Both the position numbers and the translations under genes were made by a program. Positions 1-8,378 of a stretch of 64,000 bases of DNA are shown here, one piece after another (position 1 is the first letter of the stretch; each line of letters starts with the position of its first letter). The notes beneath the pieces are model-generated. The model searched no databases. It had not been told where the DNA came from and saw nothing but the letters and a program-made list of their open reading frames with translations. Where the stretch lies: the NCBI RefSeq assembly GCF_001050135.1, contig NZ_CP012040.1, positions 5,287,001-5,351,000 of the forward strand, given 5' to 3'. Source of the stretch: Cyclobacterium amurskyense (GTDB taxonomy: Bacteria > Bacteroidota > Bacteroidia > Cytophagales > Cyclobacteriaceae).

Positions 1-231
1 AAACCTGCAAGGTTTGCGGATTTATGTAAATAGTAAAACCATCATTAAAATCCAGACAATACAAATAAACAGAAATTGCGCCTATTTCATCCATGCTTTC
101 CAAAAAATTTGGTGATTTGAGAAGATTTGGGAATTTTAGTTTATTTTAATCTTAAAGCAGGTACAAATAATTCACAGAAACCTTAGATGAAAAATTCCTG
201 TCCCCCTAAACTTTTTAGGTATTAACTTCTA
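1..231. other. Intergenic left edge of window
   Basis: No gene is visible here. The window opens with a short dyad (AAACCT, three bases, AGGTTT) that may be the edge of a repeat lying outside the window. A second weak hairpin, CCTAAA with TTTAGG, lies near 205-219. The region is AT-rich and holds no convincing reading frame. Confidence 0.5.
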
Positions 232-260
232 TAAAAAAGACCGGATTAAATAAAATCCGG
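232..260 (-). terminator. Rho-independent terminator of the phosphodiesterase gene
   Basis: Read on the minus strand, a 7-bp stem (CCGGATT at 241-247 with AATCCGG at 254-260) is followed by a run of six to seven T residues (A's at 232-238 on the plus strand). It lies about 60 bases past the stop of the minus-strand phosphodiesterase gene. Confidence 0.75.
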
Positions 261-323
261 CCCTTAGCATGGTTATTTTGATTTATTAACTTCGCAACTA
301 TTCCTAATTTAGGAAAAGAAAAG

Positions 324-1220
324 TCATTTAATGCTTTCCAACACGGGTTTTCCTCTCCATACCTGTGGCATATCCAAGCCAAATATCCAGGCAATGGTGG
401 CCGCTGTATCATAGGTCATGATCAGGTCTGAAATCTCATGGTTCTTTTTTATACCCCTACCTTCAATAATCCATGGGATATATATTTCTTCCAAACTTTT
501 TCCTCCATGGCCTTTTCCTGTTCCTCCATGATCTGAAGACAGCATAAAAATGGTTTCATCAGCAATGCCCGCCTCTTCAATGGCATCATAAATTCGACCA
601 ATTCTATGGTCTACATTTTTTAGTTCTGCATAGTATTCCGGGGTATCGTGGCCAATCCCATGTCCTACTCCATCTGGTTCACTCAAATGGATAAATACAA
701 AATTTGGTTTCTCTTTAATAATTAAATCAGAAGCTTTTTCGGTACAGATTTCATCATCATCTCCATGCATCACCACATCAATGCCATCCTTTTCCAACAG
801 GTATTCAATGCCACCCCAGCTATAAATTGCTGCGGTTTTGGCTTGAGGCATTTGCTCTCTAATCAAGCCAAAGATAGAAGGGTAAATCCCATAATTACCA
901 ATTTTTGCAGGTGGAATCTCCGGCGTTTTGCTTCCCCATTCAGTATATCCATGGGCCGTAGGACCTGAGCCCATCAACATAGAAGCCCAATTTACTGCAC
1001 TGGATGAGGGTAAGACTGTTCTGGCTTTTAAACTGTAACTTCCGGATTCCATAATTCTTTTAAGGTTTGGCATTTCACCCTGAGGAATTGCATAAGCTCC
1101 TAAGCCATCCAAACCCAATAAAACCACATGTTTTACTTTTTTCACTTGGGCTTGCAAAGCGCAGGTACACAGAAACATTACGGGTAACAGCAGCACTAAG
1201 GTTAATTTTTTACAGTTCAT
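324..1220 (-). CDS. Exported alkaline phosphatase / type I phosphodiesterase family protein
   Basis: A 298-residue protein with an N-terminal signal peptide (hydrophobic about 6-24). It belongs by pattern to the nucleotide pyrophosphatase/phosphodiesterase branch of the alkaline phosphatase superfamily. Metal-binding residues fit the family: Asp38 in LLGLDGLG, Asp183 and His187 in EPDGVGH, Asp230-His231 in SSDHGG and His238 in GHGG. The nucleophile position, usually Thr, is occupied by Ser74 in PSSSAVN. Expected role: periplasmic hydrolysis of phosphodiesters or nucleotides; the substrate cannot be told. It is a single gene with its own terminator. Ser replacing Thr is tolerated in relatives, but it makes the exact activity less certain. 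Confidence 0.85.
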   Translation of the reverse strand: MNCKKLTLVLLLPVMFLCTCALQAQVKKVKHVVLLGLDGLGAYAIPQGEMPNLKRIMESGSYSLKARTVLPSSSAVNWASMLMGSGPTAHGYTEWGSKTPEIPPAKIGNYGIYPSIFGLIREQMPQAKTAAIYSWGGIEYLLEKDGIDVVMHGDDDEICTEKASDLIIKEKPNFVFIHLSEPDGVGHGIGHDTPEYYAELKNVDHRIGRIYDAIEEAGIADETIFMLSSDHGGTGKGHGGKSLEEIYIPWIIEGRGIKKNHEISDLIMTYDTAATIAWIFGLDMPQVWRGKPVLESIK

Positions 1221-1752
1221 TTATTTACTTGTTTATTATTAATTGATTCAAAACAATATGCCTTTCCGGCAGGTATATACAGCAGGTAAAACTTTCCATT
1301 TTAAAGGTTTTCCCCAACAAATACTATGGTAAGCCTATTTTTATTTAGCTTATTAAGCTTCAAAACTATCAAATACTGATAAATTGAAAGCTCCGTTCAT
1401 CCCATTGTTAGAATATTTCCCATCAACTTCAAAAAGTTATCGTTACCATAAGTCTTAAAATAGTATTTGGTTACTACTGACCATTATTCAAAAAGATTGA
1501 CTACAATTAAAAAAGGGGTTTATTGGCTCCACAGGTGTTCAATCAAGATTATTTGCAAGTTCTTAACCTTACATAAAAAACTCTATTTATCCAGTTTATC
1601 CTTTATTATTTCTCCAATGCCATGGCTAACAAACCATTTTGGATTCTCCCAGGTCTATAACAATTCATCTCAATTTTATTTAAATAAATGGTATATTGAT
1701 TTCAATTATTTCACTCGTTTTGATCCCGTTTATTGTAAATCGTTCACCCTAT
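1221..1752. other. Divergent intergenic region
   Basis: About 530 bases between the divergently transcribed phosphodiesterase and alpha/beta hydrolase genes. It must hold both promoters. It is AT-rich; a frame on the plus strand through 1467-1853 has no family resemblance and overlaps the hydrolase start. No RNA gene or repeat was recognised. Confidence 0.45.
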
Positions 1753-2589
1753 ATGAAAGCTATTTGTTATATTTCTGTATTGGTACTATTGATAGGATTT
1801 GCAGGTCCTGGTTTTGCAATAACCCCAGATCGGGAGTATATCAGGACTCCTGACTCCGTTGCTTGGAATTATGAACAATTGAGCATTAAAACAAAGGATC
1901 ATTTAGAGTTAAACACATGGATTTATGAAGCCAATAAAGAAAGGGATAAGGACACCGTTTTAATATTGGCCTATCCGGATGCTGGCAATATGTCCTATTT
2001 TGTCTATCATGCCGCTATTTTAGCCAATGCCGGGTATACGGTAGTAACTTTTGATTATAGAGGCTTTGGTAAAAGTGACGATTTTGAAATTCAACGAGGT
2101 TTTCTTTACTACACCGAATTTACATGGGACCTGGAAGCGGTGGTGGTTACCATTTCCGAAAAATTTAAGGGTAGAAAAATTGGGATTTGGGGAATGTCCA
2201 TGGGTACAACAATTGCTTCTCGCGCTTATCCTGTCCTAAATGGAAAGATTAATTTTATTATAGGAGAAGGGTATGTAACAGCTACTTCAGCCATTATTGA
2301 GCGCTACCAAGCATTGGATAAGCCTCTGCTTCTGCCTGAAAAGCCTAATAAATACAAGAAAGCAATAAAAGCCATTGACATTCCTCTATTGATCTTCAGC
2401 GCCTCTAATGACACGATAACTACACATCAGGATGCTGTATCCCTTTGTCAATTACTTGGTCAAAATTGTCAAGTGGTACAATTTTCAGGTGAGCACCTGA
2501 CAGGTTTCCAGATGGACTATGAATCCAAAGGTTTCGGTGGTTGGTATGTCGAGCAAATCAATCTCTTTTTTGACAATGCGGCATCCTAA
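1753..2589 (+). CDS. Exported alpha/beta hydrolase
   Basis: A 278-residue alpha/beta-hydrolase-fold protein. The ATG at 1753 is chosen because it gives a clean signal peptide (MKAICYISVLVLLIGFAG) directly before the mature domain; the frame stays open upstream to 1696. The nucleophile elbow is GMSMGT (Ser), preceded by the strand-loop DYRGFGKSD typical of the bem46/dienelactone hydrolase type. A late Asp (SNDTIT) and His (GEHLTGF) complete a plausible Ser-Asp-His triad. It is probably periplasmic, acting on an ester, amide or peptide; the substrate is unknown. The next gene, a secreted propeller-like protein, follows about 200 bases later on the same strand. Confidence 0.8.
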   Translation: MKAICYISVLVLLIGFAGPGFAITPDREYIRTPDSVAWNYEQLSIKTKDHLELNTWIYEANKERDKDTVLILAYPDAGNMSYFVYHAAILANAGYTVVTFDYRGFGKSDDFEIQRGFLYYTEFTWDLEAVVVTISEKFKGRKIGIWGMSMGTTIASRAYPVLNGKINFIIGEGYVTATSAIIERYQALDKPLLLPEKPNKYKKAIKAIDIPLLIFSASNDTITTHQDAVSLCQLLGQNCQVVQFSGEHLTGFQMDYESKGFGGWYVEQINLFFDNAAS

Positions 2590-2785
2590 AGTCAAAAAAT
2601 ATATAGTTAACTGAATCCATTATCCAGCATAAAAAAGGATAATAACTGTTCATATGGCATTAACCATGGAAATGCTAGACTACATTAACAGCCAATATGG
2701 AAATTTAGCGGAAATCTTGTTTACTTTGAATGAGCACAATGAGATTCATTTACCAATGTGGAACTGCCATAGACAAACGATACCA

Positions 2786-3943
2786 ATGAAAAAAACATTA
2801 CTATTCTCCTTCTTTTTTATTTTGTTATTAGGGAATACACATGGGCAAGAAGTTAAAATACCAAGCCATTGGCCCGATGCTTTCTTTTCAGGAGACCAAG
2901 GGAAAATGCATGTACAAGGCATGGCTTTAGATAAGGAAAATGGATTTATTTATCTTTCTTTTACCAATAAACTGGTCAAAATGGACCTTTCAGGCCACGT
3001 GGTAGGAAGCGTAGGCGGATTTATGGGTCACCTGGGCGATTTGGATTTCAACGAAGAAGATGGTAAAATCTACGGTTCTTTGGAGTATAAAAATGATGCA
3101 ATAGGTAAAGGGATCAAAAAGACTTTAGGAAAAGAAGAGAGTACGGGTGTGAACGGATTCTATATAGCCATTTTTGATGGGGCAAAAATTGTACGGTCCG
3201 ATATGGATGCCGAAACAGAGGATCTGTTGCGTACTGTTTATCTATCAGAGGTGGTACAAGATTACGAGACTAAAGTAAATGTAGCTGGTAAAATCATGCC
3301 TCACCGCTTTGCCTGTTCAGGCATCGATGGACTTACCTTTGCCCCTACTATAGGGAGTTCTAACCTAAATAAAAAGTATTTATACGTTGCCTATGGAATT
3401 TATGGGGATGTAGATAGGGATGACAATGACCATCAGGTAATTTTAAAGTATGATGTCAGCAATTGGGATAAATATGAAAAGCAGCTATCTCAAGATAATC
3501 TGCATACCTCAGGTCCTAAAAAGCCAGCAGAAAAGTATTTTGTGAAAACCGGAAATACCCGTTATGGTATCCAAAATTTAGCCTATGATTCACATACGGG
3601 GAATTTGTTTGCTGCGGTATATAAGGGAATCAAAACCCAATTTCCGAATTATGATTTATTCGTAATTGATGGGCATAATAAGCCTAGAAGAAGCCATATT
3701 CATTCTGATAATAAAGAAATAAAAGTCAAAACTTTGTCTTTACTCCAAGCTGGGCCTAAGGATTCTGATCCAGGTATTCACGGTTGGCATTTTAAATGGG
3801 GAGCGACAGGTATACAGTCCTTGGGTGATGGTTTGTTTTATATATCCCACAATGAAAAAGACGATAATGGATTACAGCGGACCACCTTGTATAAATACAG
3901 ATGGGTTGGCGATTCCCAAAATGCATTTATCAGAGAAAATTGA
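2786..3943 (+). CDS. Secreted propeller-like protein of unknown function
   Basis: Reading from the ATG at 2786 gives a 385-residue protein with a signal peptide (MKKTLLFSFFFILLLGNTHG, then QE). The frame extends 44 codons upstream, but that part is hydrophilic and unlike a leader, so it is not used. The mature part has repeated beta-strand segments such as NGFIYLSFTNKLVKMDLSG and TGNLFAAVYKG, which suggest a beta-propeller related to SMP-30 or NHL-type folds. No catalytic motif is recognised. Function is unknown; extracellular binding or lactonase/sialidase-like chemistry are guesses. It is followed directly by the hairpin repeat cluster. Confidence 0.65.
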   Translation: MKKTLLFSFFFILLLGNTHGQEVKIPSHWPDAFFSGDQGKMHVQGMALDKENGFIYLSFTNKLVKMDLSGHVVGSVGGFMGHLGDLDFNEEDGKIYGSLEYKNDAIGKGIKKTLGKEESTGVNGFYIAIFDGAKIVRSDMDAETEDLLRTVYLSEVVQDYETKVNVAGKIMPHRFACSGIDGLTFAPTIGSSNLNKKYLYVAYGIYGDVDRDDNDHQVILKYDVSNWDKYEKQLSQDNLHTSGPKKPAEKYFVKTGNTRYGIQNLAYDSHTGNLFAAVYKGIKTQFPNYDLFVIDGHNKPRRSHIHSDNKEIKVKTLSLLQAGPKDSDPGIHGWHFKWGATGIQSLGDGLFYISHNEKDDNGLQRTTLYKYRWVGDSQNAFIREN

Positions 3944-3962
3944 ATTCCGATTTCAAATGAAG

Positions 3963-4435
3963 ATTTTGTCAGCATTGTTGCAAAAAAAGGGCAACAATAC
4001 CGCCAAAATCAAGTGACATTTGATTTCTTACCCGGTGGCTGACTCCACCGGCTATAATCATGTCACCCCTGCCGGGGTTTTCGGTTGTCATAAAGGTTAA
4101 TATATGGTTTCGGTAAAGGACTTTACCGTTGTAATTTTGTCAGCATTGTTGCAAAAAAGGCAACAATACCGCCAAAATCAATGAACATTGGATTATCAAT
4201 CCGGTGGCTCATGCCACCGGCTACAAAAATATCACCCCTAAAGGGGTTTTCGGTTATCGTAAAAGTTAATGTAGGATTTCGGTAAAGGACTGTGCCGTTG
4301 AGATTTTGTCAGCATTGTTGCAGAATTGGCAACAATACCGCCAAAATCAATTTACGCTTATTTTACGAATCCAGTGGCTAATGCCACTGGCTATAATCAT
4401 ATCACCCCTTAAGGGGTTTACAGTTACCGTAAAGA
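3963..4435. repeat. Three tandem copies of a ~170-bp multi-hairpin repeat
   Basis: Units start at 3963, 4134 and 4303, giving periods of 171 and 169. Each unit contains (1) a 20-base inverted repeat GATTTTGTCAGCATTGTTGC pairing with GCAACAATACCGCCAAAATC across an A-rich loop, with about 17 of 20 positions matching; (2) a GC-rich hairpin of the form CCGGTGG-loop-CCACCGG, with a compensatory change to CCAGTGG/CCACTGG in unit 3; (3) a hairpin ACCCC-loop-GGGGT. Units 1 and 2 add a fourth arm, CGGTAAAG/CTTTACCG-like. The compensated stem changes suggest the folded form is conserved. No coding frame spans it. Confidence 0.85.
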
Positions 4436-4747
4436 TCAAAATTTTGTTTTAATAGGGAGAGTTGCAAGTTTGGTTAACGGTCCCATTGGATAGATAGCAC
4501 TGTGTTTGTCATTGAATTTCGACAAAGAAACTCTTTTATGACAGCATGTTATTTCAGGTATTTTCGGCCTTCAAAGCTTATGGTTTTTGGAGATGCATGG
4601 AGGGCGTTAAAAAAATGAGTTAGCTCCAATAAGGTTAGCCCGGAATTCAGCGCCAAAAATCAAATGATGGATACCCTAATGATCTATTTTCCCTAAACCT
4701 GGATTACAAGGTCAATTCATTCCCATGAGAAATCGTTCATCAGGGAG
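4436..4747. other. Spacer between repeat units
   Basis: About 310 bases separating the third and fourth hairpin-repeat units. No gene, long inverted repeat or coding frame of note was seen. It may be a diverged unit or unrelated DNA inserted into the array. Confidence 0.4.
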
Positions 4748-4870
4748 ATTATGTCAGCATTGTTGCAGAATTGGCAACAATACCGCCAAAATCAAGATGT
4801 GTTGATCATTTAATACCAAGGGCTGTTACCCTTGGCTAGTATATTACACCCCTTTAGGGCTTGGTGAGGT
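4748..4870. repeat. Fourth, separated copy of the multi-hairpin repeat
   Basis: It begins ATTATGTCAGCATTGTTGC and pairs with GCAACAATACCGCCAAAATC as in the tandem units. The second hairpin has changed on both sides to CCAAGGG-loop-CCCTTGG, again keeping the stem, and the third arm is ACCCCTTTAGGGC-like. It lies 445 bases after the third unit. The paired changes make it useful evidence that structure rather than primary sequence is kept. Confidence 0.8.
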
Positions 4871-4996
4871 TATAAGATTTAATCTGTGTTTTGGATGAAG
4901 TTAAAATTTAAGGTGAAGTTCGATAAACCTAAATATTATCGTGAAAACTGGCCTAAAACTATCCCTGTGGTATCTCGTTTACTCAAGCTTATAAAA

Positions 4997-5028
4997 CCAA
5001 AAAAAACCGTGGATTTTCACCCACGGTT
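4997..5028 (-). terminator. Terminator of the sialidase-like gene
   Basis: On the minus strand an 8-bp stem AACCGTGG/CCACGGTT (5005-5012 with 5021-5028) is followed by a run of eight T's (plus-strand A's at 4999-5006). It sits about 50 bases beyond the stop of the minus-strand gene ending at 5079, so it is well placed to end that transcript. Confidence 0.8.
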
Positions 5029-5078
5029 AATTAAACTTTTTACTATTGCCAACCCTATAAGAATTGACACAGAACACT

Positions 5079-6257
5079 TTACTTAATTTTTCTAAACTTT
5101 TTGATTTTATGGAAGGTAAGGAAGTTGGCATCATGGTTATTGTGTGCTCCTCCTACCCCATCATCATAGGCAGTTCTGGATAAAAAGAGGATGTCTTTCC
5201 CATTGAATACCCAATCAAGGTATTGGAAACCATGTTTTTTAACATCTTCATGTTGCAATAATACTTTCTTTTGCTCCCAGTTGATTAAATCAGGAGAAGA
5301 AAACAATGCTTGGGTATTTCTAATACTGGCCGGGTTTTTACCTTTGTTTTCTTTCTTAACTGATTCAGGGATAACATTGGCAATGGTCCAGTAAAGGTCA
5401 CTTTTTTCATCATAGCGAATGGTGAATTTTTTACTTCCTCCAGGAAAGGGGATAAATCCAGTTGCTGGATCAAAAGTGGCTTTTTTACCATCGGCACTAA
5501 TTTTAACTCTGGCAGCTTTCTCTTCTAAAGTAGAACGGTCATCCACACGCAACATGTCCCAAATTTGTCCCTCTTTGTCTACGACTGCATTGCCTTCTAA
5601 CCAGCCACCGAAGTTGCCATCCAAATAAGTAGAATCATAGTACAGGATATTGCTACTTGTCCAACTATCAGCTTGCAATAAATCAGCGTCAACAGGTGCT
5701 GAAAGCATAAAAGCCCCATATCTTTTTCCCCATTTTTTAATTGGCCCCATGGCACTTTCCATGGCTCTCCAAATTCTTCCATTGTGTTCAATAATAGGCA
5801 TAGGAGCGCAATGGTACTCCCCTTCAAGGATTAAGCCATTGCTACTGTTGGTAGGTTTGGTCCAGGTTTTTCCACCATCATCTGAGCGCCTTACAAGCGT
5901 ATTCCCATGATGTCTGTCAGGTCCAATTAGCCAAAGTGTCCCTTGGTGAACAAAAAGTTTGGACCAAAACGCCCCGTCAATTTCAGCAATTTCCTTCCAG
6001 GATTTCCCCTTATTACTGGAGGTATAAATTTTTGAAGTAGCTCTTTTATGCTCATTGGACTCAGGTCCAAAAAAATCATGGGAGGCCACATAATCTCCAT
6101 TGGGTAAAATGGCCAAACTTGGAGATCCAATGTACTTGCCTGAGGAAGCCGGACTGTAGGTTACCACCACACCAGGCACTTTTGAATCATCAAATTGCTG
6201 TGCAGCCAAGCTGAAACCGGATAACAGGACTGTAATTAAAATTGCTACTATTTTCAT
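5079..6257 (-). CDS. Exported sialidase-like (BNR/Asp-box) protein
   Basis: A 392-residue protein with a signal peptide (MKIVAILITVLLSGFSLAAQ). Two Asp-box motifs are visible, SSNKGKSWKE and SDDGGKTWT, each the S-x-D/N-x-G-x-x-W signature of six-bladed sialidase-like propellers; both fall in the first 140 residues. The YIGSPSLAILPNGDYVASHD segment resembles the first blade of exo-alpha-sialidase family proteins. A true sialidase arginine triad could not be assigned, so it may instead be another propeller glycosidase acting outside the cell. It is monocistronic with its own terminator and is transcribed away from the alcohol dehydrogenase gene. Confidence 0.75.
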   Translation of the reverse strand: MKIVAILITVLLSGFSLAAQQFDDSKVPGVVVTYSPASSGKYIGSPSLAILPNGDYVASHDFFGPESNEHKRATSKIYTSSNKGKSWKEIAEIDGAFWSKLFVHQGTLWLIGPDRHHGNTLVRRSDDGGKTWTKPTNSSNGLILEGEYHCAPMPIIEHNGRIWRAMESAMGPIKKWGKRYGAFMLSAPVDADLLQADSWTSSNILYYDSTYLDGNFGGWLEGNAVVDKEGQIWDMLRVDDRSTLEEKAARVKISADGKKATFDPATGFIPFPGGSKKFTIRYDEKSDLYWTIANVIPESVKKENKGKNPASIRNTQALFSSPDLINWEQKKVLLQHEDVKKHGFQYLDWVFNGKDILFLSRTAYDDGVGGAHNNHDANFLTFHKIKKFRKIK

Positions 6258-6814
6258 TCTAGTTATTATGTTTGAATATTAATTCGTGGAATTTTGCACT
6301 TAGAACAACAAAAGAAATCGCCTACAACATAGCAGGCTAATCCCAAATATACTTACTGTTTCTTTCATTTTCCACTTTATAGAAAACCAATAACGCATAA
6401 TTTACCTGGCAAAGTCATCCAATTTTTGGCATGCTTGAATTTTTTAAGCAAAAATCAGAAAGCCTTCCCTGGCCTGCAGCTTAATGGGATATTTCATAAT
6501 TGCCCTCTTGTCCCCGTGCAGGTAAATCTGTCAATGCAACTTGCAATCTTGCTTCAATGAAAACATTACATCCTGACCTAACCCAACTTAAAAGTTTAAG
6601 ATTTTGTAAAGAATGGGAAGAATTTTACCGCGACTTCAACAATGTGTGCTTTTTTGAATAAATGTTTAATGGGAATAAATATTGGCTTATATAATTTATG
6701 TTTTTTATCGTTATACGATAATAAATCACAATCATTTCCAATAGATAAATTTTTGGGATTCGAAAAATTAAATTTATAACCAACTAATTCTAACAGCACC
6801 AAAACCAACTAACC
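6258..6814. other. Divergent intergenic region
   Basis: About 560 bases between the sialidase-like gene (minus) and the alcohol dehydrogenase gene (plus). A 70-codon minus-strand frame at 6596-6808 is rich in AT-driven residues (K, F, I, N) and has no family look, so it is not called. The stretch nearest 6814 is very AT-rich and is the likely dehydrogenase promoter. Confidence 0.45.
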
Positions 6815-7972
6815 ATGAAAGCAGCAGTTTTTCACAAACCGGGTCAAATTCAAGTGGATAATGTAGACGACCCAGGTCTTATAGACCCAACAGATGTTAT
6901 CTTAAAAGTTACTTCAACAGCCATATGTGGTTCTGATCTTCACATTTTAAGTGGTGCTGTTCCCCAAGCGGGAAATATGATCATGGGGCATGAATTTATG
7001 GGTATAGTGGAGGAAGTAGGAAAAGGAGTCAAAAAGCTTAAAAAAGGGGACCGTGTGGTAGTACCTTTTCCGCTTTCATGTGGCCATTGTTTTTTCTGTA
7101 ATCATGGCGCTTCACCTCATTGTGAACAATCTAATTATAAAAACTATGGACCCAATGGCAATCTTACCGATCAGAAAGGAGGTGCATTGTTTGGCTATAC
7201 CGATTTGTACGGGGGCTATTCTGGAGGTCAGGCGGAATATGTGAGGGTACCTTATGCAGATATCAGTCCTCGCATCGTTCCGGATAAGCTGAGTGATGAT
7301 CAAGCCCTGTTTCTAACCGATATATTCCCTACAGGCTGGTCCGCTATCGATTGGGCACAGCTTAAAGGAGGAGAAACGGTAGCGATTTTTGGCTCGGGTC
7401 CGGTGGGATTAATGGCACAAAAAGCTGCATGGGTGAATGGTGCTGGACGAGTCATAGCAATTGACCCCCTAGAGTATAGGCTTAAAAAAGCCCGTGATGT
7501 AAATCACGTTACGACGCTCAACCCACATGATGTAGAAGTGGTAGAAGCCATCCGCGGAATGACTGAAGGCAGAGGTGCCGATGTTTGTGTAGATGCTGTT
7601 GGTTTTGAGCCAGAAAGGACCATGATGGACAAATTAAAGGCCACTATCAATTTTGAAAAAGGCAGTATGAAAGTGCTTGACATGGCTTTTAGGACAGTAA
7701 GAAGAGGAGGCACAGTAAGTATAGTCGGCGTATATGGGTCAACTTATGACAATTTCCCACTTCACAGGGTGTTTGATAAGGCCATTACGATCAAACAGGG
7801 ACAGGCTCCTGTAATAAATTATATAGATAAACTCATTACCCTTGTTGAAGAAAACAAAGTTGTATTAGATGATATTATTTCACATACACTTCCTCTTTCC
7901 GAAGCATCAAAAGGCTATGAGATATTTGATAAAAAAGAAGACGACTGTGTGAAAGTTGTTTTGAAACCGTAA
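6815..7972 (+). CDS. Zinc-dependent alcohol dehydrogenase, formaldehyde-dehydrogenase-like
   Basis: A 385-residue medium-chain dehydrogenase. Catalytic zinc ligands are Cys38 (AICGSDLH), His59-Glu60 (GHEF) and a downstream acidic residue; the structural zinc site is Cys89, Cys92, Cys95 and Cys103 (CGHCFFCNHGASPHC). The NAD(P)-binding Rossmann motif is GSGPVGLMAQ. The wording around GHEFMG and the overall length match the glutathione-independent formaldehyde dehydrogenase/S-(hydroxymethyl) branch more than simple ethanol dehydrogenases. Expected role: cytoplasmic NAD-linked oxidation of an alcohol or aldehyde. It appears monocistronic, with a hairpin about 90 bases past the stop. Confidence 0.88.
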   Translation: MKAAVFHKPGQIQVDNVDDPGLIDPTDVILKVTSTAICGSDLHILSGAVPQAGNMIMGHEFMGIVEEVGKGVKKLKKGDRVVVPFPLSCGHCFFCNHGASPHCEQSNYKNYGPNGNLTDQKGGALFGYTDLYGGYSGGQAEYVRVPYADISPRIVPDKLSDDQALFLTDIFPTGWSAIDWAQLKGGETVAIFGSGPVGLMAQKAAWVNGAGRVIAIDPLEYRLKKARDVNHVTTLNPHDVEVVEAIRGMTEGRGADVCVDAVGFEPERTMMDKLKATINFEKGSMKVLDMAFRTVRRGGTVSIVGVYGSTYDNFPLHRVFDKAITIKQGQAPVINYIDKLITLVEENKVVLDDIISHTLPLSEASKGYEIFDKKEDDCVKVVLKP

Positions 7973-7988
7973 ACAATACCTAATAGTT

Positions 7989-8063
7989 ATGGCTACACGA
8001 AAAATTTCTTCAAACCGTTTCAGCCGATCAATTGGAATCTCTAGAGGTAAAATAGAAAATTAA
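7989..8063 (+). CDS. Possible 24-residue small protein
   Basis: An ATG 17 bases after the dehydrogenase stop opens a 24-codon frame encoding a very basic, Ser/Arg-rich peptide (begins MATRKISSNRFSRSIG). It ends directly at the following hairpin, so if real it is co-transcribed with the dehydrogenase. No homologue is recognised. The composition is not that of random AT-rich DNA, but a frame this short can easily occur by chance. Confidence 0.3.
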   Translation: MATRKISSNRFSRSIGISRGKIEN

Positions 8064-8089
8064 GGAGTGAGGCTTGCCCTCACCCTTAT
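8062..8089 (+). terminator. Hairpin downstream of the alcohol dehydrogenase gene
   Basis: AAGG and GTGAGG (8062-8072, one bulged A) pair with CCTCAC and CCTT (8078-8087) around a CTTGC loop. The T tract that follows is short and interrupted, so termination may be incomplete. Confidence 0.5.
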
Positions 8090-8119
8090 TGTTCCAATCA
8101 ATTAAAAGCTTGTAATAAT

Positions 8120-8241
8120 ATGGATATTAGGTATTTTCTAATCACGCTTTTATCAGGAATAGCAGGTACAATCGCCATGACTTTGGTAATGTACCTATAC
8201 AGTTGCTTATCAAAACATTTCACTAAAGTTATTCCATTGTT
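8120..8241 (+). pseudogene. 5' part of a membrane-protein gene interrupted by an IS element
   Basis: This frame starts MDIRYFLITLLSGIAGTIAM and encodes a membrane segment followed by a loop, about 41 residues ending near KVIPLL. Beyond that the frame becomes IS sequence. The rest of the gene resumes near 10646 as GSMISGEKNF and further membrane helices. Joining the two gives the reading ...KVIPLL-GSMISG..., in phase, and this resembles a family of small four-helix membrane proteins with a conserved LGSM(I/L) motif after the first helix. The gene is therefore disrupted. Function is unknown. Confidence 0.65.
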
Positions 8242-8378
8242 GAACAAAACCTCCTGCGTCGGTAGTTTCACTATTTTTTTTGTGTTAATTCACTTATTAT
8301 CAGTTGTGTATATTATTTTTATTCCATGTATTATCTTTAAACTTTACTAATCATGGAAAAAAAAGCCTACGTCAACAG

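Noticed and set aside
1467..1853. 128-codon plus-strand frame overlapping the hydrolase start
   Set aside because: Overlaps a well-supported gene in another frame and has a composition typical of AT-rich noncoding DNA.
3963..4870. Repeats considered as a CRISPR array
   Set aside because: Units are about 170 bases, with gaps of unequal length and three or more internal hairpins; there are no short constant repeats with unique spacers and no cas gene in the window.
4886..5086. 66-codon plus-strand frame after the hairpin repeats
   Set aside because: It runs through the minus-strand terminator and is a by-product of AT-rich sequence; no leader, motif or family resemblance.
6596..6808. 70-codon minus-strand frame before the alcohol dehydrogenase gene
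   Set aside because: Low-complexity AT-driven residues and no start context; it covers the likely promoter of the dehydrogenase.
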